From Cucumis sativus (Eukaryota > Streptophyta > Magnoliopsida > Cucurbitales > Cucurbitaceae): DNA of 64,000 bases. Positions 13,649 through 25,617 of the stretch are shown here, piece after piece (the stretch's first letter is position 1; each line of letters opens with the position of its first letter). The position numbers and the translations under genes were made by a program. The stretch lies in NCBI RefSeq assembly GCF_000004075.3, contig NC_026655.2, forward strand, positions 5,518,001-5,582,000, read 5' to 3'. The notes under the pieces were generated by a model. It was not told where the DNA came from. It was given only the letters and a program-made list of their open reading frames with translations, and searched no databases.

Positions 13649-16600
13649 TCATTTCGATCCAAAACCGAACCATTTTGCCAAGAAGTTTTTACTCTTTCCA
13701 CGGGAGGGGTTGGATGCTTCTCTAGCTGGTGTTTGAAAAGGTAACGAACTGGGTTTAGCTGCAACAGAAAGATTAGAGACAGTTTCCTTGTTAATAAAAT
13801 CTCTTATCTTCATAGAAAGCAATATGAACATTAATATTCAAAAGGGATATGGTGAAATGGTGAAATAGTGAAATAGTATGCTTTTACACTTGTACCGGAT
13901 TTTGGCGAAACCTTGGAAGTTTTGGCAGTTCCAATATCACTAGATTTCTTTTGTTGATTAATTGCATTACCATGGGGTGGGCTGGATGGTTGATTCCTCT
14001 CCTTGATATGATTTGTATTCCCCACGTGGTTGTTGCTACCTATAGAAAGGTTACAAAATCATATGTAAACACAAACTTGATACAAGAAACCCAATTTAAG
14101 AGATCAGAACTATGATCAGAATACTGGGATTGCAGCAACAGATCAGAGAACATGATCAAGAAAAAGTTTGTATGCAAAAAACTTTCAAGATGAAAGAATA
14201 TGAAAGCTTACCATCACTGGGAGGCTTTCCATAATTTTGTATTAACGCATCCAAAAATGAACTCTCCTTTTGAACACGCATCACTAATAGGAAACAAAAC
14301 CAGGAAGAGTTGCAACGTCAATATTTTCTAACAGAGAGAGCCGATAAACACACAAATAGAGGGCAAAACAATATTGTTGAGGCATACATTGATCATAAAG
14401 TCCATTCTTAGAATTTGGGGCTGAGCCAACCGACAGCAACTGAACCGCCTCTGCATCTCTTGTCATGGATGATTGAGACGATGCGTCGAGATTTTTCGTG
14501 TCCAACAGGATTCCTGCAAGCTGGAAGACAAGAGACACATTGTCAGAAGTGAAACCTCAAAGAAGTCTTCTATCAGAATATTTTTCAAGAGAACGTACAA
14601 TTCAAACTAGAGCAAACAAGAACAAACATTCTAAGAAGTTACCAAAAGATTCTTCAACAATGGGGTTTGGAGTAAATGATAGGCATCTTCACAATAGTTA
14701 TCTGTAAGAATGGTGCACTGAGAGCCAACCTAAGAAACAAATAGGAAAGAACATGCTTGAAATACAACAACTGGGAAGGACTTCTCAAAACATAATTTGC
14801 AACAAAAATTTATTCCATCATTCGAAACTCACCCCATCATTCATCTTAAGGACATCTTGCCCTACCACAGATATGCTAGTTTGACCAGCAATCATCAGAC
14901 TTTCTAAGTCCACCTGAACCACATGGCATAACAATAACTAAGATTATTACACCAACTATTTGAAGTATACTCAACTATTCATCAAGCATGACAACAAAAT
15001 CGTAAGGGGGAATAGTACCTCATCAGTAAAAAGGATTGAGGAAGCATCAAGTCCAAGGTGATAAAAGAGCCAAGCAACCTGACGTTGGTTCCACATTTTT
15101 CCCCTCTGCATATTCATCACAGGCACCACAAGACATTCTCGACCGGTCTCGACATTAGTCTGCCTTAATTTGTTCTCAAGTAGCCAAGCATAGCAAATTG
15201 CTGCCACCATTGAACTAGTGCCTGCATTCTCAAAGATCAAGAGGTTTCTCAGTACAGAACAATGAAGTATCCCCATCTCTAGAACTACACGCTTCAACTT
15301 CATTCTATACATTTAGAGCATAAAGCACTCACAATCTTTTAATTCTCAACAAAAACTACCATCATTTCACTGCATTTAATGGAACTATAGAAGTACTACA
15401 GTTTCATATTTCAGGAGTTTGGAGTATACTCAACTATTTGTAGGCCCAGAAAGAATGATTTTAACTTCGGCATCAAGCTCCCCATTTGAGATTTTTTTAA
15501 TATTGTACCGCTGTTCTTTGAGGAACCCATTAAGACCAAATTCCAAATCTCCATAATCGTTCTGCGAAAACCCATTTAGATTGGATTTGGACCTAACTGT
15601 CTGAAGCGAAAAAGCCGGCGATGAAACCGTTCGTCGAGGAGGGGGATCAGTTAAAGTTTTAGGCGGAGAAAGAAGGGCATCTGAGGGAGTATTTGGGAGG
15701 CGAGAGGGTGGAAGATGGGCGTGGAATCGAGATTTGCGAGGAGTGGAAGGAGGAGGATCGGGGATGGAAATGGCGGGATTGGGGGGTGGTTTGAGAATGT
15801 TGGATATCCATTTTTGAACGGCAGAAGCAGGATTGGTGAGCTCCTCCTCCTCGGCGGCGGAGGAGGTTGAGTAAGATTCGGATTTGTTGCGGCTGTGGCG
15901 GACGACTTTGGAGAGAATCTCACCACTGAAGTTGTCCACTGCCCTGTGCCTATGGTTGCCATTAACAAACAGAGACAATGGAGTTAGCTTAGTGTTCAAC
16001 TATTTATACCTTTTCTCTTCCTCCCTACTGCTTGCTTTCTTCAATTTTTCCATGTTTATTTATTAGAAAATTATATTTAAAAAAATGGACAAAGTATTTA
16101 TACTTTCCATCAAAATAATACATTTTTGTCCTTTTTCTTTTTTTATTATTCTAAAAAGAAACCTGTTATTTATTTTTATCTTTAAGTACATCCACTAATA
16201 TTTTAAATTATATTTTATATCTTTTGTTAATATTTAATAATGTGTAATATATAAAAAAAATGTTCCAAATATAACTAAAATGAATTACAGTTAGAATTTG
16301 ATCGATAGATGCTAACAAATATTGATTGACAAGGTATATAGTTCACAAACTCTGATATTTTGTTATATTTATAGATGTTTTTAGTAGTTTTGTTATTTAA
16401 AATAATTCTTTTATAAAAAATGTATCAATTACAATTTAAAATTAAATGTGGAAGTTCATCCTCATGATTCTTTTAAGTTTTTTTATATTTTCTATATATA
16501 TTTTTTTTATCTCTATAACAATTTTCTATCGATTACTACTGTATATATATATATTATTGATTTTCATCTCTCATAAGAAAACATTTGAGTAAATAGTCAA

Positions 16601-18181
16601 ATTATAGAAAAATATATTTTTCAGTTTCATTTTAGTTTTCAAAATTAAGATTAGATCTAAAAAATACTCCTAAAAGTAGATAATAAACCAAAGAAATTCA
16701 TAAGTAAAAATAATATTTACAATTTTTTTTTTTTTAAATTATCAAATTGGATTTGATCCTAATTATGAATATTGCATAATATCTTTATTTACTAAAAAAA
16801 AAAAACTTTAATTTGGTTGATTTATATTTAAGTTCAATATGTGAACTCAAATCGTTTAATTCAACAAACATATACAGAAGTTAGGGCAAACAATTGAATT
16901 TTTGATCCATATTTGTTTTAGAAAGTTTTAGAAAATACCTATGAATAGTCTCTTAGTTGATTTGATCACTAACAAAAAGTTGATTTGGTGGATAATTTTT
17001 GTATTTAATGAGATTTTGAGATGGGTATTTTAAATGAGGTAGCCATTTACTCTTTTTTTCTTCTTCTTCATCTTTTTAATAATTTTAGTTGTTGGTGAGG
17101 GGTGGATTCTTTTCATTTTCTACATATAATTTAAACTAAAAGGAGATTGTGCAATATCTATCTAAGCATGAGCGTGCATGGTTTTTCATGCACGACCTCG
17201 CCTCCCTCCAGGCTCCACTCCTGCCCATCAGACCTTGCGACGGCGACGGCTTCGATGGTTCACGAGGATAAAATATTGTCTCTAATCATATACTGCAGCT
17301 TTCACCAAATTTCGCGGCTCTGATTTCCGGGGATTAAATGATCAGGTCAGCAATTTCAGGGGATTGAAAAGTGGTGAGATTTTGAAATTTGGAGTAGGTG
17401 AAGACATGGCAGAAGTTATATATTGTGTGTATGCTAATAGAGGCGTTGACGAAGTTGTAGAAGCAGTGATGGGAATGGAGAGGGGCTGGGCCGGAGGAGA
17501 AAAGGGGAGGGAGGAGAGAAACAAGAAAATGAGAGAAAAAAATCCACGAAGTAAACTAATTGTAAATGACCAAACTCATTTGAAATTTTCCCACTCAACG
17601 TTTCACCTTATAAATTGTCCATCCATAGTGTCATGTTATTTTCTAAACTTCAAAGACTCAAACCAAATACTCAAATGCATTCAATTGAATCAGTTATATA
17701 ATGAAACGAAGTAAGAGAAATATAGAATTTTTTAGTAATGATCGATAATGCTATTAAAGATGATTACGATTTAAATCTCCCACCTTCTAGCGGACCTTGA
17801 GAGTGGATCTCTCCGATCTATAATCGACGCTGAAGATCTGCCGTTGGCCGCCGCTGCAAACCTCGGCGCAAGCCGAGCCGGGGAATTACATCGTGAAGGT
17901 GAAGAAGCCACCAACCGACGTGCCTCATCCAGCCACTCATCCGTCAATTGCTCGTTTCTACTTCTATTACTCCGATCAAACCATTCTTCATCATCATCAT
18001 CATCATCATCATCTTCATTTCCAGTCAAATTATAGGCTTTTTTGTCCTTGTTTACGGCTCCAAAGAACATATCGTTCATAAAATCCGTCAGATCGGGTGC
18101 TTCCTGCTGAGTCTTGGGCCGAGAATTTGTAACTCTTTTTTGCCCTAATTTAGCCATCTCTCTGCTATGTCTTAACTCCAT
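13649..18181 (-). CDS. PRUNE-like DHH-family protein, probably catalytically dead
   Basis: Nine exons on the minus strand: 18181-17784, 15949-15435, 15221-15019, 14913-14833, 14729-14643, 14520-14388, 14283-14212, 14039-13896 and 13758-13649. The phases join to 580 residues. Exon 1 (MELRHSREMAKLGQ..) has a poly-Asp run and ends SARR. It splices in phase over a 1.83-kb intron to HRAVDNFSGEIL; exon 2 has no ATG of its own. The middle (about 297-470) aligns by eye with animal PRUNE: a Rossmann-like start, CLVVPVMNM, FTDEVDL, VGSQCTILTD and GILLDTKNLD. Two metal-site motifs are replaced: the first Asp loop reads GPTNSTSS (301-308), and the DHH site reads VVGQDVL (388-394). The Asp of FTDE and D435 are kept. 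The C-terminus is Ser/Lys-rich and ends WFGFGSK. The fold assignment is from motif order; the function is unknown. Confidence 0.75.
15950..17783 (-). other. large first intron of the PRUNE-like gene
   Basis: The 1,834-bp intron is bounded by a GT at 17783/17782 and an AG at 15951/15950 on the minus strand. It is mostly AT-rich. It holds a stretch near 16350-16420 with words such as GATATTTTGTTATATTTATAG that resemble a dispersed repeat, and a GC-richer island at about 17160-17560 that looks unlike the rest. Confidence 0.55.
16340..16425. repeat. fragment of a dispersed AT-rich repeat
   Basis: The words TATTTTGTTATATTTATAG and TAGTTTTGTTATTTAAAATA match the pattern seen near 58,685-58,745 (TTTTGCTATTGCTTGTAAATATTTT). 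Such stretches recur in the window and suggest a small non-autonomous transposon family. Assignment is by eye. Confidence 0.35.
17985..18015. repeat. ATC/GAT trinucleotide run coding poly-Asp
   Basis: A run of TCATCA triplets on the plus strand encodes eight consecutive Asp residues in exon 1 of the PRUNE-like gene on the minus strand. Such runs change length easily, so it is a likely polymorphic site inside a coding exon. Confidence 0.85.
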
Positions 18182-21100
18182 TGCTCTGAAACCTTAATTT
18201 GGATCAACTATATCTTCTTAATTGGAGCTTTGAATTAGAGGTTTGAGATTGCTAATTTGTTTATTAGTAGTTGAAGGTAATGGAATTTGTTAATTCATAC
18301 ATAGAAATTATCATTTTGGAGGTGGCTTCGAACTTTTTCGCATAGATTATGGCCGGCCCTTTCGATCTTTGTCCTTTTTGATGTACAAAATTGGAACTTT
18401 TGTAAGATCTAAGAGGTTCGTCTTGTTAATCAAATGATCCGTCGCCACCTTCAAAAACATTCATCACATTGTTTAAATATTATTATCATCTTCTTTTTTC
18501 GCATATAATTTTTCTTAAATTATGATTTTAACTTAAATTGATTCTTATAAAATTAGTGTAAAATTTACATCAAACCTCTCAATAATTCATGGATATTTTT
18601 AAAACAAAAAATTTCTTCCAAAACTAAATTCTTTAATTTTTTTTTAAAGTGTAAGAATTATTTTACACAAGTTTAAAGTATTTTGTGCAATTTAACCTAA
18701 AAAAAATTAGCATTCTATGTATGTGTATATATATATATATATATGAACATATTGAACCAAACATAAATATATAAATGAGAGTGGAATAATTTAGTGTGTT
18801 TTGTCTTCACGTATCCATTTATATATATCATTATTATGACTCATCATCGTCACAAAACAATGTTCATTATCGGTTGACCAAAACAACGCCTACAACTAAT
18901 AAAAAAAATGTAATAATTTCAAGTTGTTTATAAGGAAATTGGTTTTCAGCTCATCTTACACGACAACAAATAATTTTTCTCTAAAAAAATGCATTGTATT
19001 CGAGTAACTTAAACTTAATTAAGATTTGATGAAATTTGAATGAAAAAATAAATAGAAATTCAAAATGCTCGTTTTCCTGAAAAGTAGTGTAACGATGGTG
19101 AATCCACTTTGAATAGCTCTTTGGTTAGTTTAGAAAGAATGATATGTATTAGAATATATTCTAAATGTCATGAAGAAGTGATCAAGAAAATACGTTAAAA
19201 TCGTAAACAATGGCTTCATAACTAAAACCATATAATATGTAATAATGTTTCAACAATGCAGATTACTGCCTAAGGCTACGGTTAGATTATTTTATAAGCA
19301 AGAAATCTTAGCATAATAATGCATATTTGTTAGAGAGGGAACATATAAAATCAATGTTCACTTCATTTATGAGATTTAGTGCTACACTAAATTTCTCTTC
19401 TCCATTTATCAAATCAACCACTCTTTTTTAGTCATCTAATATAATAGATGTAAGTTAAAACTTGAATTCTCCCATGATTAATCTAAAATTTTGTTTACGT
19501 TACCATTTGTAAGCTATTGCCTTCGTGGTAGAAATATGTGCTCTGGTTCTCGCTTTGTGTTGACTATTTTGCTTTTACTTCCATGGATTATCTTATTCGA
19601 GCTCCATGAACACTCAACATTTTTCTCTACACAAATCTTGTAGGTTTATCTATGTCTTAAAAAATACCTTATTATTGCACATACTATCGGCTTTTCTTCA
19701 AACATTCATCAATAATGAATAAATAAATAAATTTATAGATCAACTCTTACTCTTGCATGCTTTTGACATAAATTGTGAACACGAGCAAAGAACTAGAGGA
19801 ATATCAAGGGTAAGCGTGCTTTTTTTTTTGTACTTTGAGGATAATATAGTATAAAAAGGAAAGGCAACTAACATAGAGTGTAAAATCTAAACTAACATAG
19901 ATCTATCTATAATAATGGATCGTGATAAATCAAAATAAACTATTATCTACGTAATATTATGTTTGATCCGGTAATAAATATAGGTTATATATGAAGTTTT
20001 TTTCATAAAAAATAATTGTTTTGAACAATGTGTTTAAGGCAAAATTATTATTGTTAAACTTAATCAATATTAAAAAAACAATTAAGAATTAGTAAATGAG
20101 AAAAGCAATCAAATTGTGTACACAAACTCAAATCCAAATAGAAAAGGTTAAAATAGTTGGAGATAATATGGAATATATGATTTATGTAGAAGAAAGCAAT
20201 TTGGATGTTTTCCCTTTTCTTTTGTTAATGAAGTTAGAATGTATTTTAAATTAGGAATTGAATTGAATTTGGTATTTGTTTGATACAATCCATGACTCTC
20301 TTTGCTTTGCTTCTTTTACATTCATAATTACCTTTTTGCTTTCTTTTATTCTTACCTTTTTAATTTAAAAACATTATCTTAATTTATATTATTATTCTTT
20401 TTGTAATATCTCTATATAATTAATTAATTTACCAAAAGCTACTTAAAGGTTTGGATCTAAGAGAAATTCTTTTATATGCTTTTAGTGTAACACTTTAGTA
20501 ATTCTTTTCTTTTAGAAAAAGGAAGAAGAAAATTGCCTAAATGACCATATATATATTTCTTCTTTTGTTGTGGACTTGTGGTATGTACTATGTGCATTGT
20601 CTTTAATTTTAGTATATTTTTTTTTTTTATATATTATGGTGTGTTAGGTATATAACTTTTTTTTAATTATTATTTTACTTCATGTCTAGGTGAAAAGTTT
20701 GAATCTTTTGATGGAGATAAACTTTTTGAATTACTCCTTTTTAAGTATCTATATTTTTTTAGAAAAAAAACTTTATACTACTTTAATAACCACTCAAGAT
20801 AAATAACTTATTAAAAAATGAACAAAATCTTGGTAAATCCAAATACTAGAAAAAAATATTTTTGAATTAAGAATAAAACAATTTTTTTTAAAAGATATAA
20901 CAGACAAACAAAATATTTACACGGTTTAGAACAATTTTGAAAACGGAAAAAGTCCATAGGCCTATAATGTAGAATACCAAAATTATGACAATCAACATGC
21001 GATAAACCGGTCACACACGAGTGATACACGATTGTGTAGATTTTGATACACGATCTCGAACATGCAATGCATCGAAATGGCTCGAGATGAAAGATAGAAA

Positions 21101-23300
21101 TGCATATCTACACGATCATGTACTTCATTTTAAACGATCGTGTAGATCATAATACACGATCTTGAGCCTTAATTGCAATGAGATGCCCTAGGATGAAAGA
21201 ATTCTTTTCCTTTAATTCACTTGATTTTTGGTATATATAATGCCCCAAGATGCCTCGAGATGATATAATTCTTCCTTTAATTATTGTATCTCGAATCTTA
21301 GTGGAACCAAGATGAAAGAATAATTTTATCTTTATTTTATTCGAACTCAGGCATACATTACCCTGAGATGCCTCGGGATGAAAGACTTCTGCCTTTAGTT
21401 ATTCAATATTAAACCATAATTAATTGCATCGACATGGCCCAGGACGAAAGCCTTTTGCCTATAATTATTTGATCTTAAGTCTTAACTACACCTAGATTGC
21501 TTCAAGATTAGTAAATCAAAAAAATGATATAAATCTCAAAGACATATATGAAACTTATGAAAAACGTAACCGACCTTCGGTCAAGTTTTCCTTACTTTAC
21601 ATAGGAGCCGTAAATAATTATAGTTTTTGTTAGATGGATGTAAATCAAAATTGATTAATAATCCCATCTAACAATAATCCATGATGGGATGCATGGTATT
21701 TCATAATTGAAGTTGGACAACAACCATTTTTCACTTCAATATTTCATCCAAAACACTTTAATTTCCTTTTATTTTTCTTTAATTTCTAAACTATAACCGA
21801 CATAAAAACAATTTAATTAAATTCTAGTCAACCCGTTGATATATATAGATCTTTTTTTTTTTTTTTTTAATTAGACCCACCAAAATAAAAATAGAAACAC
21901 CAACAATAATATAAAATAGAATTTAGTATTATTATGTAAAAAAAAATAAATTAAAAGGGTATGAAAATTACTCTAAGCTCACGAATGCATTGACTTTTGA
22001 TAAGGAGGAATATGAAAATATTTATGTTATTATAACAATATTGCATGAACCGTACACAATGTAATCTCATAATTAACTCTCTCTACATATTAATCATATA
22101 TATATATATATATTCCTACTTTGTACTTCCACACATAATATTATTACTTAAACCTCATCCCATTCCCAACAAATATGTAATGTAATCTTACAATTTGCTT
22201 TTAGATTATAGTCCAAATCTACGTAGCAGTTAGGCACTATGTTTTTAGTATAGTTAATTATTAATATTATAAACAAAATCAATATGACAACAAAGAATAA
22301 AGACTCTCATTTCCTTATTGTTTTTTTTTTTTTTTTTTTTAATTTCTAATTCCTTAATAGATGAATCTTTTTCCTTGTAGAGCAAATAGTATTGTTTTAT
22401 TATTATTGCCTCAAATAATCTACTCTAATATACTATAATAATCAACTCATTTAATATATGTAAATATTCATATATCTTATCAATTTTTATTGATGTAATG
22501 AAGAATATGTCATCTTTTCACACTTGAAAATAATTATTGCACCATGAGTTTTTATTTGTTGATTCTTTTTATATATAAATTTGGTAAAAGTGTTTGGTGA
22601 GTCACTAAACAAATTTCTACAATTGTTGTATTCTATAACTACTGCAAATTTAAGAAGTTAATACTAACATTAATTTTAATCTTAACAAGCATAATATTGA
22701 TCATAAACTTTTAGGCAAATGTCATTGACATTTAGAATTTCTTTTAACCCACAAAACTAATGTGAATAGAAGTATATATATATATATATATAAACTGATT
22801 CAATTTCATAAAGTTGATTTTTTAATAATAATAATTAAGAAGCATCTTTGTGAATTGGGTTGTGGTGGTGGGGGATTAAGTTGACCATTGCTAGGAGTTA
22901 TTGATTAAATTATAAAAATAAAGATGTGACGCTCAAAATGTTCATCAACCAAAAATATCATTGCCCTTTGCCTTTTCCCTTTCTCTAAAGCTCAGCTAAG
23001 CCCCCACCATCTCCATCTTTATTTTATTTTAATATTTCACGAAATTCTTGGTGGGTGGTTGATCTCGTACGAGATTAATCGAAAAAATAGTTTTACAAAT
23101 TTGAAAAATGTACATAACTAGTAGTTGGAGTGAGTTAAGTTTTGATCGTTGAAAAAATGACTTATGTTCGAACAAATTCTAATACCACATTCAAACATGG
23201 GTAAAGTTGGAATATTTTGAAGGGAAAGTAAAGTGTTGAAGGGGAATTTGTATAATTTAGCAAAAACTTTATGTAGGTGTAAAAAGTTTGGATGTTAGCA
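18182..23300. other. AT-rich intergenic region
   Basis: Roughly 5 kb with no supported gene. It contains TA microsatellites (near 18726-18744, 22095-22112 and 22772-22792), long poly-T runs (for example 21851-21868 and 22321-22340) and a degenerate repeat at about 20.88-21.52 kb. Open frames are short and compositionally biased. The 5' leader and promoter of the PRUNE-like gene start at the left edge. Confidence 0.5.
20880..21520. repeat. degenerate repeat element with internal tandem-like units
   Basis: The left end (TTTAAAAGATATAACAGACA..AAATATTTACACGG) resembles ends seen at 41490, 46330 and, inverted, near 46855 and 59400. Inside are several ACACGATC/GATCGTGT inverted words and four or five diverged units, roughly 60-80 bp each, with the shared core 'GATGCC..GAGATGAAAGA..TTCTTCCTTTAATT'. 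No coding potential is visible. Confidence 0.5.
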
Positions 23301-23370
23301 TGTGCCTTTTCCTTGTCCATAAAGCTCAAATAAGTCCCCACCCTCTCTAAATCTCTTGCAATCTCTTTTG
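22930..23370. repeat. diverged direct repeat upstream of NRT3
   Basis: About 22965-23025 (TTTGCCTTTTCCCTTTCTC..AAGCTCAGCTAAGCCCCCACC) reappears at about 23303-23350 (GTGCCTTTTCCTTGTCC..AAGCTCAAATAAGTCCCCACC). The spacing is about 330 bp, and both copies lie in the upstream region of the NRT3 gene. Confidence 0.55.
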
Positions 23371-23720
23371 GCCTTTTCAACTTCCACAAGTGGACAAAAC
23401 CCTAAATTCTGAATATTCCACAATGAACAATCAATCTTCTATCTAATTATGTCCAATCTTTTCCTCCACAAAACAATAACATGTGTACAATTATACAAGT
23501 GTAAATCTAAAGTCAACTCACTAAATTAAACCCTAATTCCCCCTTTCAATACTATTTTAAACTCCAAATCAATTCCCCCTTCTGTCTCTTCAATGCACTT
23601 TAGAGCCAAAGCTTCCCCCCTTCATTCTTATTTTTTTAAAGTATATTCTTCATTTTGATCAAATACTTCCTCGAATTCCCAACTTGGGCTTCTCTGACTT
23701 GTTCTATTCATCACCAATTC

Positions 23721-23728
23721 TATATAAA
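23721..23728 (+). promoter_or_regulatory. TATA box of NRT3
   Basis: TATATAAA lies 106 bp upstream of the start codon in pyrimidine-rich, gene-free DNA. Position and sequence fit a plant core promoter. Confidence 0.7.
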
Positions 23729-23833
23729 CCAAACATAATCCCTTAGCTTCTTTTATCAATATCATCATCATCACATCTGAGATTCACTTCACTTTTTGTC
23801 TACAGAACTTTAAAAGGGTTTAATCAAATCAAT

Positions 23834-24583
23834 ATGGCTTCAAATGCCTTTCTCTTGGCTGCTCTCTTTCTGTCTTGTTTCTTGGGATTCTCTCATGGAA
23901 ATATCCATTTCTCTTCTCTTCCAAGAACTTTGGAGGTCACTGCTTCACCAAAACCTGGACAAGGTAAGCTAAAACACAAAACCCTTGATTCTTTTATGGA
24001 GATCTGAATCGAAGATTTATTCTTAACCAATTTTTACAACTGGGTTGTCTTCTTTTTTTTCTTTTTTTTTCCTGCAGTTCTTAAAGCGGGTGTTGATAAA
24101 ATCAGTGTGACATGGGTTTTGAACGAGACCGTCAAAGCTGGGTCTGATTCGAGTTACAAGAACATCAAGGCGAAGCTTTGCTACGCTCCGGTGAGCCAAG
24201 TGGACAGAGCGTGGAGGAAAACAGAGGACGATCTTAAAAAGGATAAGACTTGTCAATTCAGCATCGTGGAAAAGCAGTACAATCCAGCGAACAAGACGGT
24301 TCAAAGCTTTGAGTGGACGGTGAAGCGTGACATTCCGACGGGGACTTTCTTCGTTAGAGCCTACGTTTTAAATTCTGCGGGCGAAGAAGTGGCGTACGGT
24401 CAAACCACAGATGCTAAAAAAGGAACCAACTTGTTTCAAATTGAATCGATTACTGGTCGTCACATTTCATTAGATATTGCCTCCGCTTGCTTCAGTGCTT
24501 TCTCTGTGGTGTCCTTGTTCGGATTCTTCTTCATCGACAAGAGGAAGGCCAAGAAGGCTGCGGCAGCAGCGCCCGGGCAGTAA
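23834..24583 (+). CDS. NRT3: high-affinity nitrate transporter-activating protein NRT3/NAR2
   Basis: Two exons, 23834-23963 and 24078-24583, joined in phase 1, give 211 residues, the usual size for NAR2 proteins. An N-terminal signal peptide (about 1-22, FLLAALFLSCFLGFSHG) is followed by an extracytoplasmic domain. A single membrane span lies near the C-terminus (about 172-192), and a short basic Lys/Ala-rich cytosolic tail ends AAAAPGQ. Family members have no transport activity of their own. They bind NRT2 nitrate carriers and are needed for their stability and high-affinity nitrate uptake at the root plasma membrane. The intron position after the signal-peptide region fits the family. No NRT2 gene lies in the window. 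A clear TATA box precedes the gene. Confidence 0.95.
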
Positions 24584-25617
24584 GTTAAGAAAGGTGGGAA
24601 CTTGCTCTGTTTTGAGTTTCCTTCTTAGTTTGTGACAATGGTGATCTACTTGATCAGGAATAGACTTTATGAGTTTCATTATTGTTATTAACTTTTTGAA
24701 GTCTTTTTGCATTTACTGTATTTTTCTAAGGGAAAAAAAGAATCAGATGTGTTGAGCAAAAGAAGGGTTTGGTATGATATGATATATGGTGGAAAATAAA
24801 AGTGTACTAATGTGTTTAATGTTGATGTTCAAATTTTAATGACAATATTTTCATATTTACTGGCATAAATTCAGTTTTTTTTTCCTTTCAATGAGGACTT
24901 TTTCATTTCGAAGGCATATGATTAAAGGATTCAGTTTTCTACAAACATATGAATTCTAGCATTCTGCTTATTTCAAGCACACTACACTTTATTAATCACA
25001 AAGGTATGTGTGAAAAAGTTCATACTGATAAAGACTTCTAACTTAATTTGAAAGGTCGAAATTTAATTTTTCTTTTACTTACTGCTACCAAAAAGAAAGG
25101 GAAAAAGAAGTCAAACCTTAAAAGCTGGCGGAAGACAAGTTGTTTAATGGTGGTAGGTTTTCTTTTGATCTGTTTTCATTTTCCTACCACAAGTTTTTGA
25201 CCTCTTTTATATGATGTTATAGATTAGTAAGCATAGGTTTCTAACGCTAACTTTTTCATAGTAGCATTTATCAATATTGCGTCTACCATTATCTAATTTC
25301 TTTCAATACTACTCTACATAGAAAATGATGTATATATAAACATTTAATGATGAACTAAATCTCTTCATCCAAAATGAACACCTGATTTGAAAAAAAAATT
25401 CAAATTTAAATGCAAGTTCCAACAATTAGGATGTGATCATAACTACTAACCCTTGTAAAGGGGGTAGTTGCTAGTGACATAAAAAATTACGAAACCATTT
25501 GTCAATGGCTCCTCAGTCATCTCTTCAAGGGAATCTAACTTAAAACTTTCGAAATTTTCCTTTTTCGAATTGTTATATACTTTATGATCATGAAGTATAT
25601 ACATCAGAAATGAGTTG
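24584..25617. other. convergent intergenic region
   Basis: This gap lies between the stop codons of NRT3 (+) and the metallophosphoesterase gene (-) and should hold both 3' UTRs. It is AT-rich, and I see no gene or clear repeat. Confidence 0.5.

Noticed and set aside
16010..16053. A possible alternative first exon (MEKLKKASSREEEKR) for the PRUNE-like gene, with a 66-bp intron.
   Set aside because: The phase fits, but the intron would be unusually short, and the join to the exon at 17784-18181 reads as more natural protein sequence.
17364..17714. A 116-residue plus-strand open frame in the intron of the PRUNE-like gene.
   Set aside because: The second half is low in complexity and charged, no domain is recognisable, and it lies antisense in a well-supported intron. 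Kept only as part of the GC-rich island finding.
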